DNA of 27,266 bases from Bordetella parapertussis (GCA_945872285.1 CAMBZR010000041.1:1-27266), one strand, 5' to 3'. Counted from the stretch's first letter, positions 13,692-26,602 are shown. Notes: a model not told the origin generated them from the sequence alone. Numbers and translations: made by a program.

Positions 13692-15322
13692 TGTGTTGGA
13701 TGCTTGTGGCGACGATAAAAGCCAATGAGCAAAACAAATCCCGCCAATAACAAAACAGGTAGGTTACCCACTGAACTGTAAGGCGTGAGCCCACGTTGGC
13801 CTTGCACACTAATATCCAACACGGCTGCGCGATGGGGCGGCAAGCTTGCGAGGGTGCGGCCTTGTGGGTCGATGACTCCCGTCATCCCCGTATTGGTGGC
13901 GCGCAGCATTGGGCGTGAGGTTTCGAGCGCGCGCATACGCGCCATCTGCCAGTGTTGCCTTAATGCCCACGACTCTCCAAACCAGCCTAAGTTGCTGAAG
14001 TTAGCCAAGATCGTGGCTCCTTGTTGTGGTGCGGCGAGGTTGCCTACGTCGAGCGCCGGTAAAAGCTCTTCGCCAAACACGTCTTCGTAACAAATGTTGG
14101 GTGCGATGTGTTGATCGCCCACGGCAAACGGGAGTTGCTGTGCCGACCCTCGGTTGAAATCGCCCATCGGGATGGCTAACAGATCGACGAACCAACGAAA
14201 CCCCCAGGGCACAAATTCGCCGAACGGGACAAGGTGCTGCTTGTCGTATCGCAGCGCGGTGTGACCACTTGTCAGGGCCTCAAGTGGCGTCATGTGATTG
14301 ATGCCAATGACGCTGTTGGTGTAAGTGCCCGTTGCGCGATCAAAGAGTGCTGCGCCCATCATGAGGGTGCTCTGTTGTTCGGTGGCTAAAGCACGCCAGG
14401 CGTTCCAGACGCTTGGGTGTAGTTGGTGTTGAAAAACTGCTAAAGCGGTTTCGGGTAACAGGACGAGCTCAGGCGAGGGTGCGTTTGGCGTTGAGACCGA
14501 GGCTGCAAGTCTGAGGTGTGTCTCAAGCGTATGTTGAATATGGCTAGGCGTAAATTTGATGTCTTGTGCGATATTGCCCTGCACCAGTCGCACCACTAAT
14601 GGTCGCCCGTTGTCGGTCGTCCAAGTGTGCTGTGTGAGGCCCCAGCCCGCGCCTGCAAGGCACAAGGCGACGAGCGCTGCCAGTGCCTGCCTAGGTTGGT
14701 GAGTGGGCGTGCTTTGCGCCGCGCAAAGTAGGGCTGCAAGAGCGGCTGCGGCAAACGTGGAAAAAAAAGTCACTCCGTAAATGCCTAAAACGGGAGCCCA
14801 ACCAGCAAACCAACTATCGATGTGGGCATAACCGCTCGTTAGCCAGCTAAAACCCGTAAACAAAGTGCCACGCAACCACTCTGCAAGGGTCCAGATGGCC
14901 GCCCAGATCGTAGCGGCCCATAAAAATTCGATTGAGGGTTGTGCGCCAAGACCCAGCGACCGAGCGCTAAGTGTGTGCGCCACTGCGCAGGCAAGCGCAG
15001 CATAGAGCGCTAAAACAGCACTCAGTGCAACCAAGGCGATCAGGGCCAAAGGAAGCGGCATCAGTCCGTAGGTGTGCATGCTAATTGTGAGCCAATACAG
15101 CCCCACAACAAAATGCGCTAGCGCAAACAGCCAGGCGCGACGCGCTGCGATGAATGCCGTTGGTGCTCGCCAAGCGCAATGCACCAGCCAAGCCATCGTC
15201 ATGAGTTCAAGCGGGCTCAAGGCCCACGCGGGAATTGGGTTTGGTGCAAAACTTAACGCATGCAGTCCACCACCCAGCAACAGGCTAAGTGCTAAGCGCC
15301 ATTTTAGCCACCAGCCCGCCAC
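13688..15322 (-). CDS. lnt: Apolipoprotein N-acyltransferase
   Basis: This 544-residue inner-membrane enzyme performs the third step of lipoprotein maturation, adding an acyl chain to the N-terminal cysteine of apolipoproteins. The first half holds six or more membrane segments and the second is a nitrilase-fold domain. The expected triad is visible: Glu291 in LLPETA, Lys361 in DKQHLVPFGEF and Cys411 in NICYED, spaced as in E. coli (Glu267, Lys335, Cys387). A final membrane segment lies near the C terminus. The start is GTG, three bases after the corC stop. Its last bases overlap the acetyltransferase start (ATGA). Confidence 0.96.
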   Translation of the reverse strand: MAGWWLKWRLALSLLLGGGLHALSFAPNPIPAWALSPLELMTMAWLVHCAWRAPTAFIAARRAWLFALAHFVVGLYWLTISMHTYGLMPLPLALIALVALSAVLALYAALACAVAHTLSARSLGLGAQPSIEFLWAATIWAAIWTLAEWLRGTLFTGFSWLTSGYAHIDSWFAGWAPVLGIYGVTFFSTFAAAALAALLCAAQSTPTHQPRQALAALVALCLAGAGWGLTQHTWTTDNGRPLVVRLVQGNIAQDIKFTPSHIQHTLETHLRLAASVSTPNAPSPELVLLPETALAVFQHQLHPSVWNAWRALATEQQSTLMMGAALFDRATGTYTNSVIGINHMTPLEALTSGHTALRYDKQHLVPFGEFVPWGFRWFVDLLAIPMGDFNRGSAQQLPFAVGDQHIAPNICYEDVFGEELLPALDVGNLAAPQQGATILANFSNLGWFGESWALRQHWQMARMRALETSRPMLRATNTGMTGVIDPQGRTLASLPPHRAAVLDISVQGQRGLTPYSSVGNLPVLLLAGFVLLIGFYRRHKHPTQ

Positions 15323-15325
15323 GTT

Positions 15326-16213
15326 TTATTTAGCCTTTCGGTTGAGCGAGGCGTCAATCAGAATACGTCGCTTCACACGCAGCCAAAGTGCGCGTCGTGA
15401 ATCGGCACGCATCACCTCGATACGTAGGTCATTGTGCAGGCAAAAATCGCCACGGTGGGGGATTCGTCCGATGACGTGGGCCAACCACCCCCCCACGGTA
15501 TCGTAGTCGCCCTCTGGAATGTTGGTTGCCAACGTCTGATTGAAATCCGCGATTTCAGTAGTGGCCAAGACTCGCCACGCAAGGGCGCCATCCGAAAAAA
15601 TTGTCTGTTCGCCCGCGACATCGTACTCGTCTTCGATTTCTCCGACGATTTGCTCAAGTACATCTTCAAGGGTGACAAGGCCCGTGATGCCGCCGTGCTC
15701 GTCGATCACGATTGCCAGATGATTACGTTTGCTGCGAAATTCTTGTAGCAATACGTTCAGTCGTTTAGTCTCTGGGATAAAAACGGCGGGGCGCACCAGA
15801 TCGCGCAACGTGAGCGTTGGGTCAAGCATGTGCCGCAACAGGTCTTTGGTCATCACGACGCCCAGAATATTGTCGCGTGATTCTTCGTAAACCGGAAATC
15901 TGGAGTGCGCGGTTTCGATGATATCGGGTAGTAACTCGGCAATCGACGCGCCGACCTCTAACAAATCCATTCGTGCGCGCGGCACCATAATATCCATCAC
16001 GGTTTGTTCAGAAACCGCGAGGGCGCCCTTAAGCATCGAGTACGAATTCACATCGATCAGATTGCGGGTGCGTGCGGCCTCGAGTACGGCCATAATGCCC
16101 TCGCGATCTTCAGGCTCGCGCCTGACAAGCGACAGCAGACGATCAAGGAGTCGGGGACGTGAGATTTTGGCTGGGGGGGTTAACGGCTCAGCTGCAGGAT
16201 AGGGATCTGACAT
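15326..16213 (-). CDS. corC: CorC/HlyC-type CBS-domain protein (YbeX)
   Basis: This 295-residue soluble protein has an N-terminal helical segment, a pair of CBS domains from about residue 70 (TVMDIMVPRARM, then SRFPVYEESRDNILGVVMTKDLL, and later HLAIVIDEHGGITGLVTLEDVLEQIVGEIEDE), and a C-terminal CorC_HlyC transporter-associated domain. YbeX/CorC is linked to magnesium-cobalt efflux and, through its neighbours, to ribosome metabolism. The membrane DUF21 domain of larger relatives is absent, as usual for this type. It lies directly upstream of lnt, and ybeY lies 82 bases upstream. Confidence 0.93.
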   Translation of the reverse strand: MSDPYPAAEPLTPPAKISRPRLLDRLLSLVRREPEDREGIMAVLEAARTRNLIDVNSYSMLKGALAVSEQTVMDIMVPRARMDLLEVGASIAELLPDIIETAHSRFPVYEESRDNILGVVMTKDLLRHMLDPTLTLRDLVRPAVFIPETKRLNVLLQEFRSKRNHLAIVIDEHGGITGLVTLEDVLEQIVGEIEDEYDVAGEQTIFSDGALAWRVLATTEIADFNQTLATNIPEGDYDTVGGWLAHVIGRIPHRGDFCLHNDLRIEVMRADSRRALWLRVKRRILIDASLNRKAK

Positions 16214-16295
16214 CGTCCAAAGACAGAGTGAAGGGAGGTCTAGGATAACCTGAAAGCGCTGTCATACACGCACCATTTTGGCGCGACTTAACAGC

Positions 16296-16787
16296 TTAAG
16301 GAAGAAGATAGGGATCATGAAACCCTATTTGCGCCAAAATCTTTGTTTCTAAGGCTTCCATATGCTTGGCTTCGCGGGCTTTGAGGTGATCGTAGCCTAG
16401 CGCGTGCAAGGTGCCATGAAGCGTCAGATGAGCAGCGTGTGCTAAAAATTTTTTGTGTTGTTCTTTTGCTTCTCGTTTTAAGACGGGCACGCAAATTACG
16501 ATATCTCCACTGAGATAACCGTCAACCTGTTCGCCATAAATAAACGTTAATACGTTGGTGGCGTAAGCTTTTTTTCGGTAGGCCTGGTTCAGGCTTTGCG
16601 CTTCGGGCAAGCCTACCAAGCGAATACTTAAGTGAGCACCACGAAAGGACTGTTGTTGATCTTCGTGCGCAGCGTAAAGCGCGCGTTGCACCCAAGCGCG
16701 CAGGCGCCAGCGCGGCAGGCGCGACTCTGCCTGAGCGTATTGCACCGCTAAAGAGAGTTCAGGCTTTTGTTTGCTCGTCTTGTTCAT
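16296..16787 (-). CDS. ybeY: Endoribonuclease YbeY, rRNA maturation factor
   Basis: This 163-residue metallo-RNase acts in 16S rRNA 3' end maturation and late ribosome quality control. The zinc motif is H124-GTL-H128-ALGYD-H134 (the conserved HGxLHLxGYDH type), preceded by TNVLTF and GDIVIC. The start at 16787 (MNKTSK) gives the usual length. An ATG at 16856 would add 23 residues overlapping phoH. Even so it overlaps the phoH 3' end by 29 bases, implying coupling. Confidence 0.95.
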   Translation of the reverse strand: MNKTSKQKPELSLAVQYAQAESRLPRWRLRAWVQRALYAAHEDQQQSFRGAHLSIRLVGLPEAQSLNQAYRKKAYATNVLTFIYGEQVDGYLSGDIVICVPVLKREAKEQHKKFLAHAAHLTLHGTLHALGYDHLKAREAKHMEALETKILAQIGFHDPYLLP

Positions 16788-17787
16788 AGGCGTCAACAAT
16801 TCGGGCAACCAAAGGATGCCTGACGACATCGCGACTAGTGAAGTGTGTGACGGCAATACCTTTGACGTCTTTTAGCACTTTGACCGCGTGGGCAAGCCCG
16901 CTTTTATGACCCTTTGGCAGATCAACCTGAGAGGGGTCGCCGGTAATGACAGCCTTACTACCAAACCCAATACGCGTCAGAAACATTTTCATTTGCTCGG
17001 GCGTGGTGTTTTGGGCTTCGTCCAAAATCACAAAGGCGTGGTTGAGTGTGCGACCGCGCATATAGGCCAAGGGTGCGATTTCGATTGTTTGTTTTTCAAA
17101 CAGGCGTTGCACACGCTCAGCACCCATCAGGTCATACAGAGCGTCGTAAAGCGGACGCAGATAAGGATCAACTTTTTGCGCCAAATCGCCAGGCAAAAAG
17201 CCTAAGCGCTCGCCCGCTTCAACCGCCGGACGCGTGAGGATCAGGCGCTGAACGGTTTCGCGCTCAAGGGCGTCGACCGCGCACGCGACGGCGAGCCAGG
17301 TTTTGCCGGTGCCCGCAGGGCCCACACCAAAGGTAATGTCGTGCTTCAGGATGTTGTTGAGATAATCGCGTTGACGGGGGGTGCGTGGCCGTAAATCACT
17401 GCGGCGAGTGCGCAAGGCAATGGCGCCGCTTTGGTCGTCAAACGGTGGAAATTCGCTTGGATCAAATACTTGCTTGGCCGTACTTGGCGAGCGACCCACA
17501 CCAATTTCAACGAGGCCTAATTGGATATCATCAACCAAGATTGGATGCTTGGCGGCGCGTTGGTGTAGCGCAAACAGCATCGTGCTCGCTGCCTCGGCCT
17601 GCGACCCGTACATGGTAATTTTGTTGGCCTGGCGTTTTAACTCAAGGTCTAAGCCGTCAGCAAGCTGACGCAAGTTTTCGTCAAGCGGACCACACAAATT
17701 TGAAAGCTGTTGGTTGCTGCCCTCGAGGTTGAGCTTGACGGGATGCGGTCGCGCGCGCGAAGAGGTCTTGACCGTAGCGCGTGTCAT
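16759..17787 (-). CDS. ybeZ: PhoH family ATPase (YbeZ)
   Basis: This 342-residue protein has an N-terminal KH-like region and a PhoH P-loop domain. Walker A is GPAGTGKT (156-163) and Walker B is FVILDEAQN (Asp256, Glu257), followed by [11 protein letters not shown]. PhoH-like proteins are ATPases, probably RNA helicase-like, that bind YbeY and take part in rRNA maturation. The ATG overlaps the miaB stop (ATGA), and its 3' end overlaps ybeY. Despite the PhoH name I see no Pho box here. Confidence 0.95.
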   Translation of the reverse strand: MTRATVKTSSRARPHPVKLNLEGSNQQLSNLCGPLDENLRQLADGLDLELKRQANKITMYGSQAEAASTMLFALHQRAAKHPILVDDIQLGLVEIGVGRSPSTAKQVFDPSEFPPFDDQSGAIALRTRRSDLRPRTPRQRDYLNNILKHDITFGVGPAGTGKTWLAVACAVDALERETVQRLILTRPAVEAGERLGFLPGDLAQKVDPYLRPLYDALYDLMGAERVQRLFEKQTIEIAPLAYMRGRTLNHAFVILDEAQNTTPEQMKMFLTRIGFGSKAVITGDPSQVDLPKGHKSGLAHAVKVLKDVKGIAVTHFTSRDVVRHPLVARIVDAYEQDEQTKA

Positions 17788-19238
17788 GCCAAAGCACCAT
17801 CGCTTGAGTGCTCGAGCGTCACCACGCGCCCTCTGAACGTGTTGGTCATGGCGTCAGTAATCAGCACATCAATCATTTGCCCAATCAGGCGCGGGTGCCC
17901 AGCAAAATTCACGATGCGATTATTTTCAGTGCGAGCGCTGAGCTCGGTGGCATCACGGGCTGAAGTGCCTTCAACCAACACGCGCTGGGTTGAGCCGACC
18001 ATGCTGCGGGCAATCGCATTTGCCTGCTCGTTAATCTTAGCTTGTAGGCGTTGCAGACGTTGTAACTTGATTGTTTGAGGTGTCTCGTCGACCAAATCAG
18101 ACGCGGGCGTCCCCGGGCGGCGCGAGTAGACAAACGAAAACGAAGTGTCAAAGCCGACTTCGTCGATCAGCTTCATGGTTTTTTCGAAGTCTTCTTCGGT
18201 TTCGCCCGGAAACCCAACAATGAAGTCAGACGATAGGGTGAGACCGGGGCGCGCAGCGCGTAATTTTCGTACTACCGACTTGAACTCAATTGCCGTGTAG
18301 CCACGCTTCATGGCTGCCAACACGCGATCGCTGCCTGCTTGAACCGGCAGGTGCAAAAACGATACCAGCTTTGGCAGCCGCGCATAGACTTCGGTCATGC
18401 GAGTGGTCATCTCTTTGGGGTGCGAGGTGGTGTAGCGGATACGCTCAATGCCTGGGATCTCGTGCACGTATTCAAGCAGGGTCGCAAAGTCGGCAATCTC
18501 TGCTGAGTGCGTGTGATCCAAACCATCAAGCGTTTTATTGCCGCCGGCACTTCCGGTGTGCCCGCCCATTTTGCCGCGATAGGCGTTGACGTTTTGCCCA
18601 AGCAAAGTTACTTCTTTGACGCCTTGGTCGGCAAGATCGGCGACCTCGGTTAAGACGTCTTCAAAGGGGCGCGAGATCTCTTCTCCGCGTGTATAGGGCA
18701 CCACACAGAAGCTGCAATACTTGCTGCAGCCTTCCATGATCGAGACAAAGGCTGAGGCGCCTTCGATCCGTGGGGGCGGCATGGCGTCAAATTTTTCGAT
18801 TTCAGGAAAGCTGATATCGACTTGCGAACGCCCTTCGGTTTTGCGTCGCGCAATGAGCTCGGGCAGGCGGTGCAAGGTTTGCGGGCCAAACACGATATCG
18901 ACGTAAGGTGCGCGGTCAACAATCGCTGAGCCCTCTTGGCTGGCGACACAGCCGCCTACGCCAATCACGAGGTTTGGATTTAGCGCTTTGAGGTGCTTGA
19001 TACGGCCAAGATCTGAAAAGACTTTTTCTTGAGCTTTTTCGCGAACCGAACAGGTGTTAAACAAAATGATGTCGGCCTCATCGGCGCTTTTGGTGAGCAC
19101 TGCGCCATGCTCTTGTCCGAGAACATCAAGCATCTTGGCAGAGTCGTACTCATTCATCTGGCAACCAAAGGTGCGGATGAAGACTTTTTTTGGTTGTGCG
19201 TCGGTGTCAGGCACCGCAGGTGTGTCGAGTTTTTGCAT
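17784..19238 (-). CDS. miaB: tRNA-2-methylthio-N6-dimethylallyladenosine synthase MiaB
   Basis: This 484-residue radical SAM methylthiotransferase converts i6A37 to ms2i6A37 in tRNAs reading UNN codons. The N-terminal cluster cysteines are Cys26 ([11 protein letters not shown]), Cys63 (NTCSVREKA) and Cys97 (GGCVASQEG). The radical SAM triad is Cys171, Cys175 and Cys178 in [22 protein letters not shown] domain closes the protein. A Gly/His-rich insertion around residues 225-250 lengthens it slightly. It is first in the block miaB-phoH-ybeY. About 125 bases separate it from secF upstream, where I see no clear promoter. Confidence 0.97.
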   Translation of the reverse strand: MQKLDTPAVPDTDAQPKKVFIRTFGCQMNEYDSAKMLDVLGQEHGAVLTKSADEADIILFNTCSVREKAQEKVFSDLGRIKHLKALNPNLVIGVGGCVASQEGSAIVDRAPYVDIVFGPQTLHRLPELIARRKTEGRSQVDISFPEIEKFDAMPPPRIEGASAFVSIMEGCSKYCSFCVVPYTRGEEISRPFEDVLTEVADLADQGVKEVTLLGQNVNAYRGKMGGHTGSAGGNKTLDGLDHTHSAEIADFATLLEYVHEIPGIERIRYTTSHPKEMTTRMTEVYARLPKLVSFLHLPVQAGSDRVLAAMKRGYTAIEFKSVVRKLRAARPGLTLSSDFIVGFPGETEEDFEKTMKLIDEVGFDTSFSFVYSRRPGTPASDLVDETPQTIKLQRLQRLQAKINEQANAIARSMVGSTQRVLVEGTSARDATELSARTENNRIVNFAGHPRLIGQMIDVLITDAMTNTFRGRVVTLEHSSDGALA

Positions 19239-19363
19239 GAGGGCGCCGGTGCGGGTGTTGATCCCGTGGGCTAAGAAGATAAAACGCTAGTGTAACGCCG
19301 ATGTGCTGCAGAATAACCTCAGGCCGCCCTAAACTCGCGACGGGCAAAAGAATCGTCTCGGAT

Positions 19364-20305
19364 CTACTCTTCGTAGATTTCGTCAGCCTGCTCGGCTTTT
19401 TTGACCGGTTTAATCAGGTCTTCGCGTTTGACGCCAAGCCACATCGCGATGGCAGCTGCCACGAACACTGATGAATAAATACCAAACCAGATACCGATCG
19501 TCAGTGCGAGGGCAAAGTAGTGCAGGGTCGGGCCACCAAACAGCAGCATGGCCATCACCATCATTTGCGTACTGCCGTGGGTAATGATGGTGCGTGAAAT
19601 AGTCTGCGTAATCGCGCCGTTGATGACGTCGGCCACCGACATCGTGCGTTCTTTGCGAAAGTTTTCACGGATTCGATCCATGATCACCACCGACTCGTTG
19701 ACCGAGTAACCCAGCACTGCCAATACGCCTGCCAGCACCGAGAGCGAAAACTCCCAGCCAAAAAAGGCGAAAAATCCCAAAATAATGACAACGTCGTGCA
19801 GGTTTGCCAGCACACCTGCAATGGCGAACTTCCATTCAAAGCGGATAGCCAGATACAGGACAATGCCAATGATCACAAATAGCAACGCGAGTAAGCCATT
19901 TTCGACAAGTTCACGTCCTACCTGAGGGCCGACGAACTCAACGCGGCGCAAGTCAGCGGTCGCATCTGCGGCCTTGAGCGCCTTCATGACCGTTTCGCTT
20001 TGTGTCGCCGAGCTTTGCCCTGGGGTAAGGGGTAAACGGATCATTAGATCGCGCGAGGTACCAAAATTTTGTACCTGAAAATCGGTATAGCCTAAGCCAG
20101 TGACGACCGTACGCACTTGCTCGATCGGCGCAGCCTGGGTGTAATTGACTTCCATCACGGTGCCGCCGGTGAATTCAATCGACAAATGAAAGCCGCGCGT
20201 CAAGATAAAGAACACCGCAAGAATGAACGTGATAAAGCTAATCGCATTCAAGACCAACGCGTGGCGCATGAAAGGGATGGTGCGATCGATTCTGAAAAAT
20301 TCCAT
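19364..20305 (-). CDS. secF: Protein translocase subunit SecF
   Basis: This 313-residue inner-membrane protein has six membrane segments. The P1 periplasmic head starts SIEFTGGTVMEV, and the C-terminal half carries the RND-type LGYSVNESVVIMDRIREN region. With SecD it uses the proton gradient to help complete preprotein export. It lies 69 bases downstream of secD on the same strand. Length and motifs are normal. Confidence 0.97.
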   Translation of the reverse strand: MEFFRIDRTIPFMRHALVLNAISFITFILAVFFILTRGFHLSIEFTGGTVMEVNYTQAAPIEQVRTVVTGLGYTDFQVQNFGTSRDLMIRLPLTPGQSSATQSETVMKALKAADATADLRRVEFVGPQVGRELVENGLLALLFVIIGIVLYLAIRFEWKFAIAGVLANLHDVVIILGFFAFFGWEFSLSVLAGVLAVLGYSVNESVVIMDRIRENFRKERTMSVADVINGAITQTISRTIITHGSTQMMVMAMLLFGGPTLHYFALALTIGIWFGIYSSVFVAAAIAMWLGVKREDLIKPVKKAEQADEIYEE

Positions 20306-20374
20306 GATCTTTTAGGTACTAAGCAGTTGCCAGTAGCGCGGTTGCGCCTCCGAGCGTGAAGTTCAGTGTTGCAT

Positions 20375-22243
20375 TCAGTCTTTGGGTTTCCAGATGGTGC
20401 CGATCGAAATCGCTTGTAGTTTCTTTTGGCGTCCGTACCAAAGATTTGCTAAGGCGCGCACACCCACCACCGAGGTAAACATCGAAGTCAAAATTCCCAG
20501 GCAATGCACCACAGCAAAACCGCGCACGGGACCAGAGCCAAACACCAAGAGGGCAACACCCACGATCAGCGTGGTGAGGTTTGAGTCAAGAATTGTCCCC
20601 CAGGCACGGTCAAAGCCCAAGCTGATCGCTTGTTGCGGGGCTTCACCATTGCGTAGCTCTTCGCGGATGCGCTCATTGATCAGCACGTTTGCATCAATCG
20701 CCATCCCAAGTGTTAGGGCGATCGCAGCGATACCTGGCAGGGTGAGTGTGGCCTGCAGCATAGATAGAATTGCTAGCAGCATCAAGACGTTCAGCGCAAG
20801 GCCAACCGTTGAAAAGATTCCAAACAGGTGGTAGTAAAGCAGCATAAAAACTGCGATCGCAAGAAAACCATAGAGCGTTGAATTAAAGCCCTTAGAGATG
20901 TTTTCGGCACCCAGGCTCGGGCCGATCGTGCGCTCTTCGATGATTTCCATTGGGGCGGCTAGCGAGCCTGCGCGCAGTAGCAGGGCAGTGTCAGCAGCTT
21001 CTTCGGCTGACATGCTGCCAGAGATTTGTACCTGACCGCCAGGGATTTCACCGCGAATGACCGGGGCGGTGACGACTTCGCCGCGACCTTTTTCAAACAA
21101 TAAAATCGCCATGCGTTTGCCGATGTTATCGCGCGTCACATCGCGAAAAATACGTGCGCCCTTTGAGTCGAGCGTGAGATGCACGGCAGCTTGCTGCGAT
21201 TGATTGTCGCGTCCGGCTTGAGCGTCTTGCAGGTTTTCACCCGTCAAAATCACTTGGCGACGCAATAACAGGGGCCGACCATCGCGATCTTGATAACGCT
21301 CAAGGCCGAAGGGCACTGTGCCCGCAGCTAAGGCGCTTTGAGCGGCCTGCGAATCGTCGACCATACGAATTTCGAGCGTTGCAGTGCGTCCCAAAATAGC
21401 TTTGGCCTTGGCAACGTCTTGCACGCCTGGCAACTGCACCACGATACGATCGGTGCCTTGTTGCTGAATCACCGGTTCTGCGACGCCTAGCTCATTGATA
21501 CGGTTGTGCAGGGTAGTGATATTTTGCTTGAGCGCGTTGGCCTGGACTGCGGTCATCGCGGCCTGGCTAAGGGTGGCCACGATTTGCAGACGGGTGCCGT
21601 CTGTGCGTTCAAGCATCTGGAGGTCGGGGTTGCGAGTACGCAGGCTGTTAATCGCGCGGTCACGGCTGGCGGCACTTGAAAACGACAGCACGACAGACAT
21701 CGCGCTGCGCTCGACGCCGGTGTTTTCAATTTTTTGATCACGCAATGCCGCGCGCAGGTCGGTAACAAGCGAGTCGTAGCGCGCAGTGAGCGCGCCTTGC
21801 ATATCGACTTGCAACAAAAAGTGTACGCCACCACGCAAGTCAAGCCCCAGATACATCGGGTGTGCGCCGATCGCGCTGAGCCAACTCGGTGAGGCCGGCA
21901 GCAGATTTAATGCCACGGTGTAAGTGGGGTCGGCGGCGTTTGGATTGAGTGTTTTTTCAATGGTGTCGCGCGCTAGAATTTGTTGGTCTGTATTGGCGAA
22001 ACGTACACGAACCGTGCCCACTGGGCCGTTTTGTTCAAAAGTCGCGCCCGTGCTGGCAAGGCCAGCTTTTTTCAAGATGTCTTGGGCGCGATCCAACATG
22101 CCCGCATCAAGCTTGACCGTAGACTTCGCGCTTGAAATCTGTACCGCGGGGGACTCGCCGTAAAGATTGGGCAGGGTATAGAGCAGGCCGATCACAATCG
22201 CGACCAGCACCGTCAGGTATTTCCAAATAGGGTAGCGGTTCAT
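20375..22243 (-). CDS. secD: Protein translocase subunit SecD
   Basis: This 622-residue inner-membrane protein has a first membrane segment at residues 8-24, a large periplasmic P1 region containing the conserved GLDLRGG (133-139), then a five-segment C-terminal block including GMAIDANVLINERIREE. It works with SecF and YajC at the SecYEG channel. It lies 65 bases downstream of yajC. No strong ribosome site is seen before the ATG. Length is as expected for betaproteobacteria. Confidence 0.97.
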   Translation of the reverse strand: MNRYPIWKYLTVLVAIVIGLLYTLPNLYGESPAVQISSAKSTVKLDAGMLDRAQDILKKAGLASTGATFEQNGPVGTVRVRFANTDQQILARDTIEKTLNPNAADPTYTVALNLLPASPSWLSAIGAHPMYLGLDLRGGVHFLLQVDMQGALTARYDSLVTDLRAALRDQKIENTGVERSAMSVVLSFSSAASRDRAINSLRTRNPDLQMLERTDGTRLQIVATLSQAAMTAVQANALKQNITTLHNRINELGVAEPVIQQQGTDRIVVQLPGVQDVAKAKAILGRTATLEIRMVDDSQAAQSALAAGTVPFGLERYQDRDGRPLLLRRQVILTGENLQDAQAGRDNQSQQAAVHLTLDSKGARIFRDVTRDNIGKRMAILLFEKGRGEVVTAPVIRGEIPGGQVQISGSMSAEEAADTALLLRAGSLAAPMEIIEERTIGPSLGAENISKGFNSTLYGFLAIAVFMLLYYHLFGIFSTVGLALNVLMLLAILSMLQATLTLPGIAAIALTLGMAIDANVLINERIREELRNGEAPQQAISLGFDRAWGTILDSNLTTLIVGVALLVFGSGPVRGFAVVHCLGILTSMFTSVVGVRALANLWYGRQKKLQAISIGTIWKPKD

Positions 22244-22308
22244 GGCCGACAGGAATTAATAAGAGTTTAGCCCCGACGCAACATGCGACGGGGTCTTCAA
22301 CCAAGGCC

Positions 22309-22650
22309 TTATAGCGCTTTGATCGTACCTTTTGGTAATACTGTTGCCACTGAGGCTTTTTGCATCACGACTTCGATGGGCGTTGTGCCGTGCTCAGAGA
22401 TTTCAACGGTGACATAGCTGTCACTCACTTTACTGACTTTGCCAAGCACGCCACCGGCGCAAATCACTTCGTCGCCTTTTGCCAGCGCAGCCAATAGCGC
22501 TTTGTGTTCTTTTTGGCGTTTCATTTGCGGACGAATCATCAAAAAGTAAAGCACGACAAACATCAAAACAATGGGAGCCATGCCCATTAACGAACTAGCA
22601 GTATCAGCGGCTTGGGCCAGCACAATGCTGGAAATTGCTTGAGCAGACAT
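22309..22650 (-). CDS. yajC: Sec translocon accessory complex subunit YajC
   Basis: This 113-residue protein has one membrane segment (PIVLMFVVLYFLMIRPQ, about 26-42), the family signature FLMIRPQMKRQKEHKALLAAL, and a small basic cytoplasmic domain with GDEVICAGGVLGKV. It forms a subcomplex with SecD and SecF. AAAGGAGA about seven bases before the ATG is the best ribosome site in the operon. It lies 33 bases after tgt. Confidence 0.97.
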   Translation of the reverse strand: MSAQAISSIVLAQAADTASSLMGMAPIVLMFVVLYFLMIRPQMKRQKEHKALLAALAKGDEVICAGGVLGKVSKVSDSYVTVEISEHGTTPIEVVMQKASVATVLPKGTIKAL

Positions 22651-22683
22651 TAAGGTCTCCTTTGGGTAAATGTGAAACGCTGG

Positions 22684-24971
<2,288 letters not shown>

Positions 24972-25047
24972 GTCTATCAGACTCTGTAGCGGTTTGAGGT
25001 GGCTTGCGCGGACTTCGCAAAACAAGCTAAGAAAGATCGGGCATTTT

Positions 25048-25070
25048 AAGCCCCGTGGGGGACTTTTTTT
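25048..25070 (+). terminator. Terminator-like hairpin with T run in the queA-dacB divergent region
   Basis: AAG-CCCC-GT-GGGG-(GA)-CTT followed by seven Ts resembles an intrinsic terminator on the plus strand, although no plus-strand gene precedes it. A TATGCT (25072-25077), with TG one base upstream, follows directly. It might insulate dacB from upstream transcription or be part of its leader. Confidence 0.4.
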
Positions 25071-25108
25071 GTATGCTGTGGGTTCACACGAACAAACAGG
25101 CGGCGGGA

Positions 25109-26602
25109 ATGACAGGTTTGCAGGCACAGACAGGCTCTTTATTGACACCGATTTGGACGCGAGCGACCACTCTTTGCTTGAAACAAATGCTCTTCGGCGT
25201 AGCGCTTGGGTTGAGTGTGATGTTTGGGTCGACCAGTGCCTGTGCGCAGGCTGGCTTGCCGCCTGAACTTGCTCGTGCCTGGGCGCAAACCAAACTGCCT
25301 GAATCCTCGCTATCAGTGCTCGTGCAAGAAATCGGCGGCCCTCAGCTATTTGCCGTGTCGCCCGAGGTGCCGCGCAACCCAGCTTCGGTGATGAAACTGG
25401 TTACCACCTATGCGGCCCTATCGCGGTTGGGGCCAGCCTACACTTGGAACACGGATTTATTGATTGGGGCCGACGCCAAAGCTTCAGACCAAGGTGTGTT
25501 GAGTGGCCCGCTGTACCTTCGCGCGGGTGGTGATCCCATCTTTTTATTGCAGGATCTTTGGCGCTTGCTGCGTGATCTGCGGTTGCGCGGCGTGCGCGAA
25601 ATCCCTGAAATCGTGATCGACCGTTCAATTTTTGGTGAGGTCACGATTGATCCCAGTACGTTTGATGGTTCTGCCTATAGCCCTTATAACGCGAGTCCTG
25701 ATGCGTTTATGGTGGGCTTTGGTGCTTTGCGGTTAGTCTTTTCGCCGGATCCGGGCACGCGCAGTTGGAAGTCGTTTGTGGATCCACCCATGGCAGGTGT
25801 ACAGATTGACGGCAACGTACAGTGGGTAGACGGCGTGTGCCCAGGCTCGCCCAACATCAGTACTGACATCGCGATGACTGAAGGCACGGTTAAGTTTCGC
25901 GTCACCGGAAAAGCGGTGGGCTCCTGTGGCGAATTTGATATCTTTCGTCTCGCGTTTTCGCAACAAGAGTTCGGCGCGCGCGTGCTGCGCTCACTGTGGC
26001 AAGAGTTAGGTGGGGTGATTACCGGTTCGATTCGCAGCGGTACGATTCCTGCGGGGGCGATCATCGTAGCTTCACATCAGTCGCCCCCGCTTTCTGAGGT
26101 GATTCGTTTAATTAATAAGCGCAGTAATAACGTGATGACGCGGGTGTTATTGCTGACGCTAGGGGCTGAAGCTGGGCGCCGCCCGGCAACGGTCGCTGGC
26201 AGCGTGCAAGTGGCGCAAGAGGTCTTGACGCGTCAGGGCTTGCCAATGAAGGGCATGGTGCTTGATAACGGTTCGGGTTTGTCACGTAACGGCGTGGTGT
26301 CGGCAGAAAGCTTGGCGCAGATGCTGCAAAAGGCCTGGGCCTCACCTGTGATGCCTGAGTATGTCGCCTCGCTGTCTATTCTTGGCTCGGACGGCACGAC
26401 GCGTAATCGTCTGCGCGATCCTTCAACAAAATCTATGGCACACCTTAAAACGGGTGGCTTACGCGACGTTCGCTCAGTAGCAGGTTATGTGTGGGGTACT
26501 AGCGGCAAGCGCTACGTGGTGATCAGCATGGTGAATCACGAGCGAGCTCACGAGGCACGTTCGTTTGAAAACACACTGATTGCCTGGTTGACTGCGCGAT
26601 GA
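25109..26602 (+). CDS. dacB: D-alanyl-D-alanine carboxypeptidase/endopeptidase (PBP4, DacB)
   Basis: This 497-residue periplasmic class C penicillin-binding protein cleaves D-Ala-D-Ala and peptide cross-links in peptidoglycan. All three motifs are present: S93-V-M-K96, S339-N-N341 and K447-T-G449, with the large insert between the first two as in PBP4. The signal sequence ends near TSACAQA after the hydrophobic [16 protein letters not shown] 25109 has AGG about eight bases upstream but gives a long n-region. An ATG at 25190 would give a compact signal without a ribosome site. The stop overlaps the next gene (ATGA). Confidence 0.94.
   Translation: MTGLQAQTGSLLTPIWTRATTLCLKQMLFGVALGLSVMFGSTSACAQAGLPPELARAWAQTKLPESSLSVLVQEIGGPQLFAVSPEVPRNPASVMKLVTTYAALSRLGPAYTWNTDLLIGADAKASDQGVLSGPLYLRAGGDPIFLLQDLWRLLRDLRLRGVREIPEIVIDRSIFGEVTIDPSTFDGSAYSPYNASPDAFMVGFGALRLVFSPDPGTRSWKSFVDPPMAGVQIDGNVQWVDGVCPGSPNISTDIAMTEGTVKFRVTGKAVGSCGEFDIFRLAFSQQEFGARVLRSLWQELGGVITGSIRSGTIPAGAIIVASHQSPPLSEVIRLINKRSNNVMTRVLLLTLGAEAGRRPATVAGSVQVAQEVLTRQGLPMKGMVLDNGSGLSRNGVVSAESLAQMLQKAWASPVMPEYVASLSILGSDGTTRNRLRDPSTKSMAHLKTGGLRDVRSVAGYVWGTSGKRYVVISMVNHERAHEARSFENTLIAWLTAR

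Noticed and set aside
16759..17787. Phosphate-regulon role for the PhoH-family gene, given the Pho box elsewhere
   Set aside because: The gene sits inside the miaB-ybeY block with overlapping starts and no Pho box upstream. The name does not imply PhoB control here.
24972..25148. 59-residue N-terminal extension of QueA
   Set aside because: The extension does not resemble QueA, overlaps the dacB start region on the other strand, and the family start aligns with the GTG at 24971.
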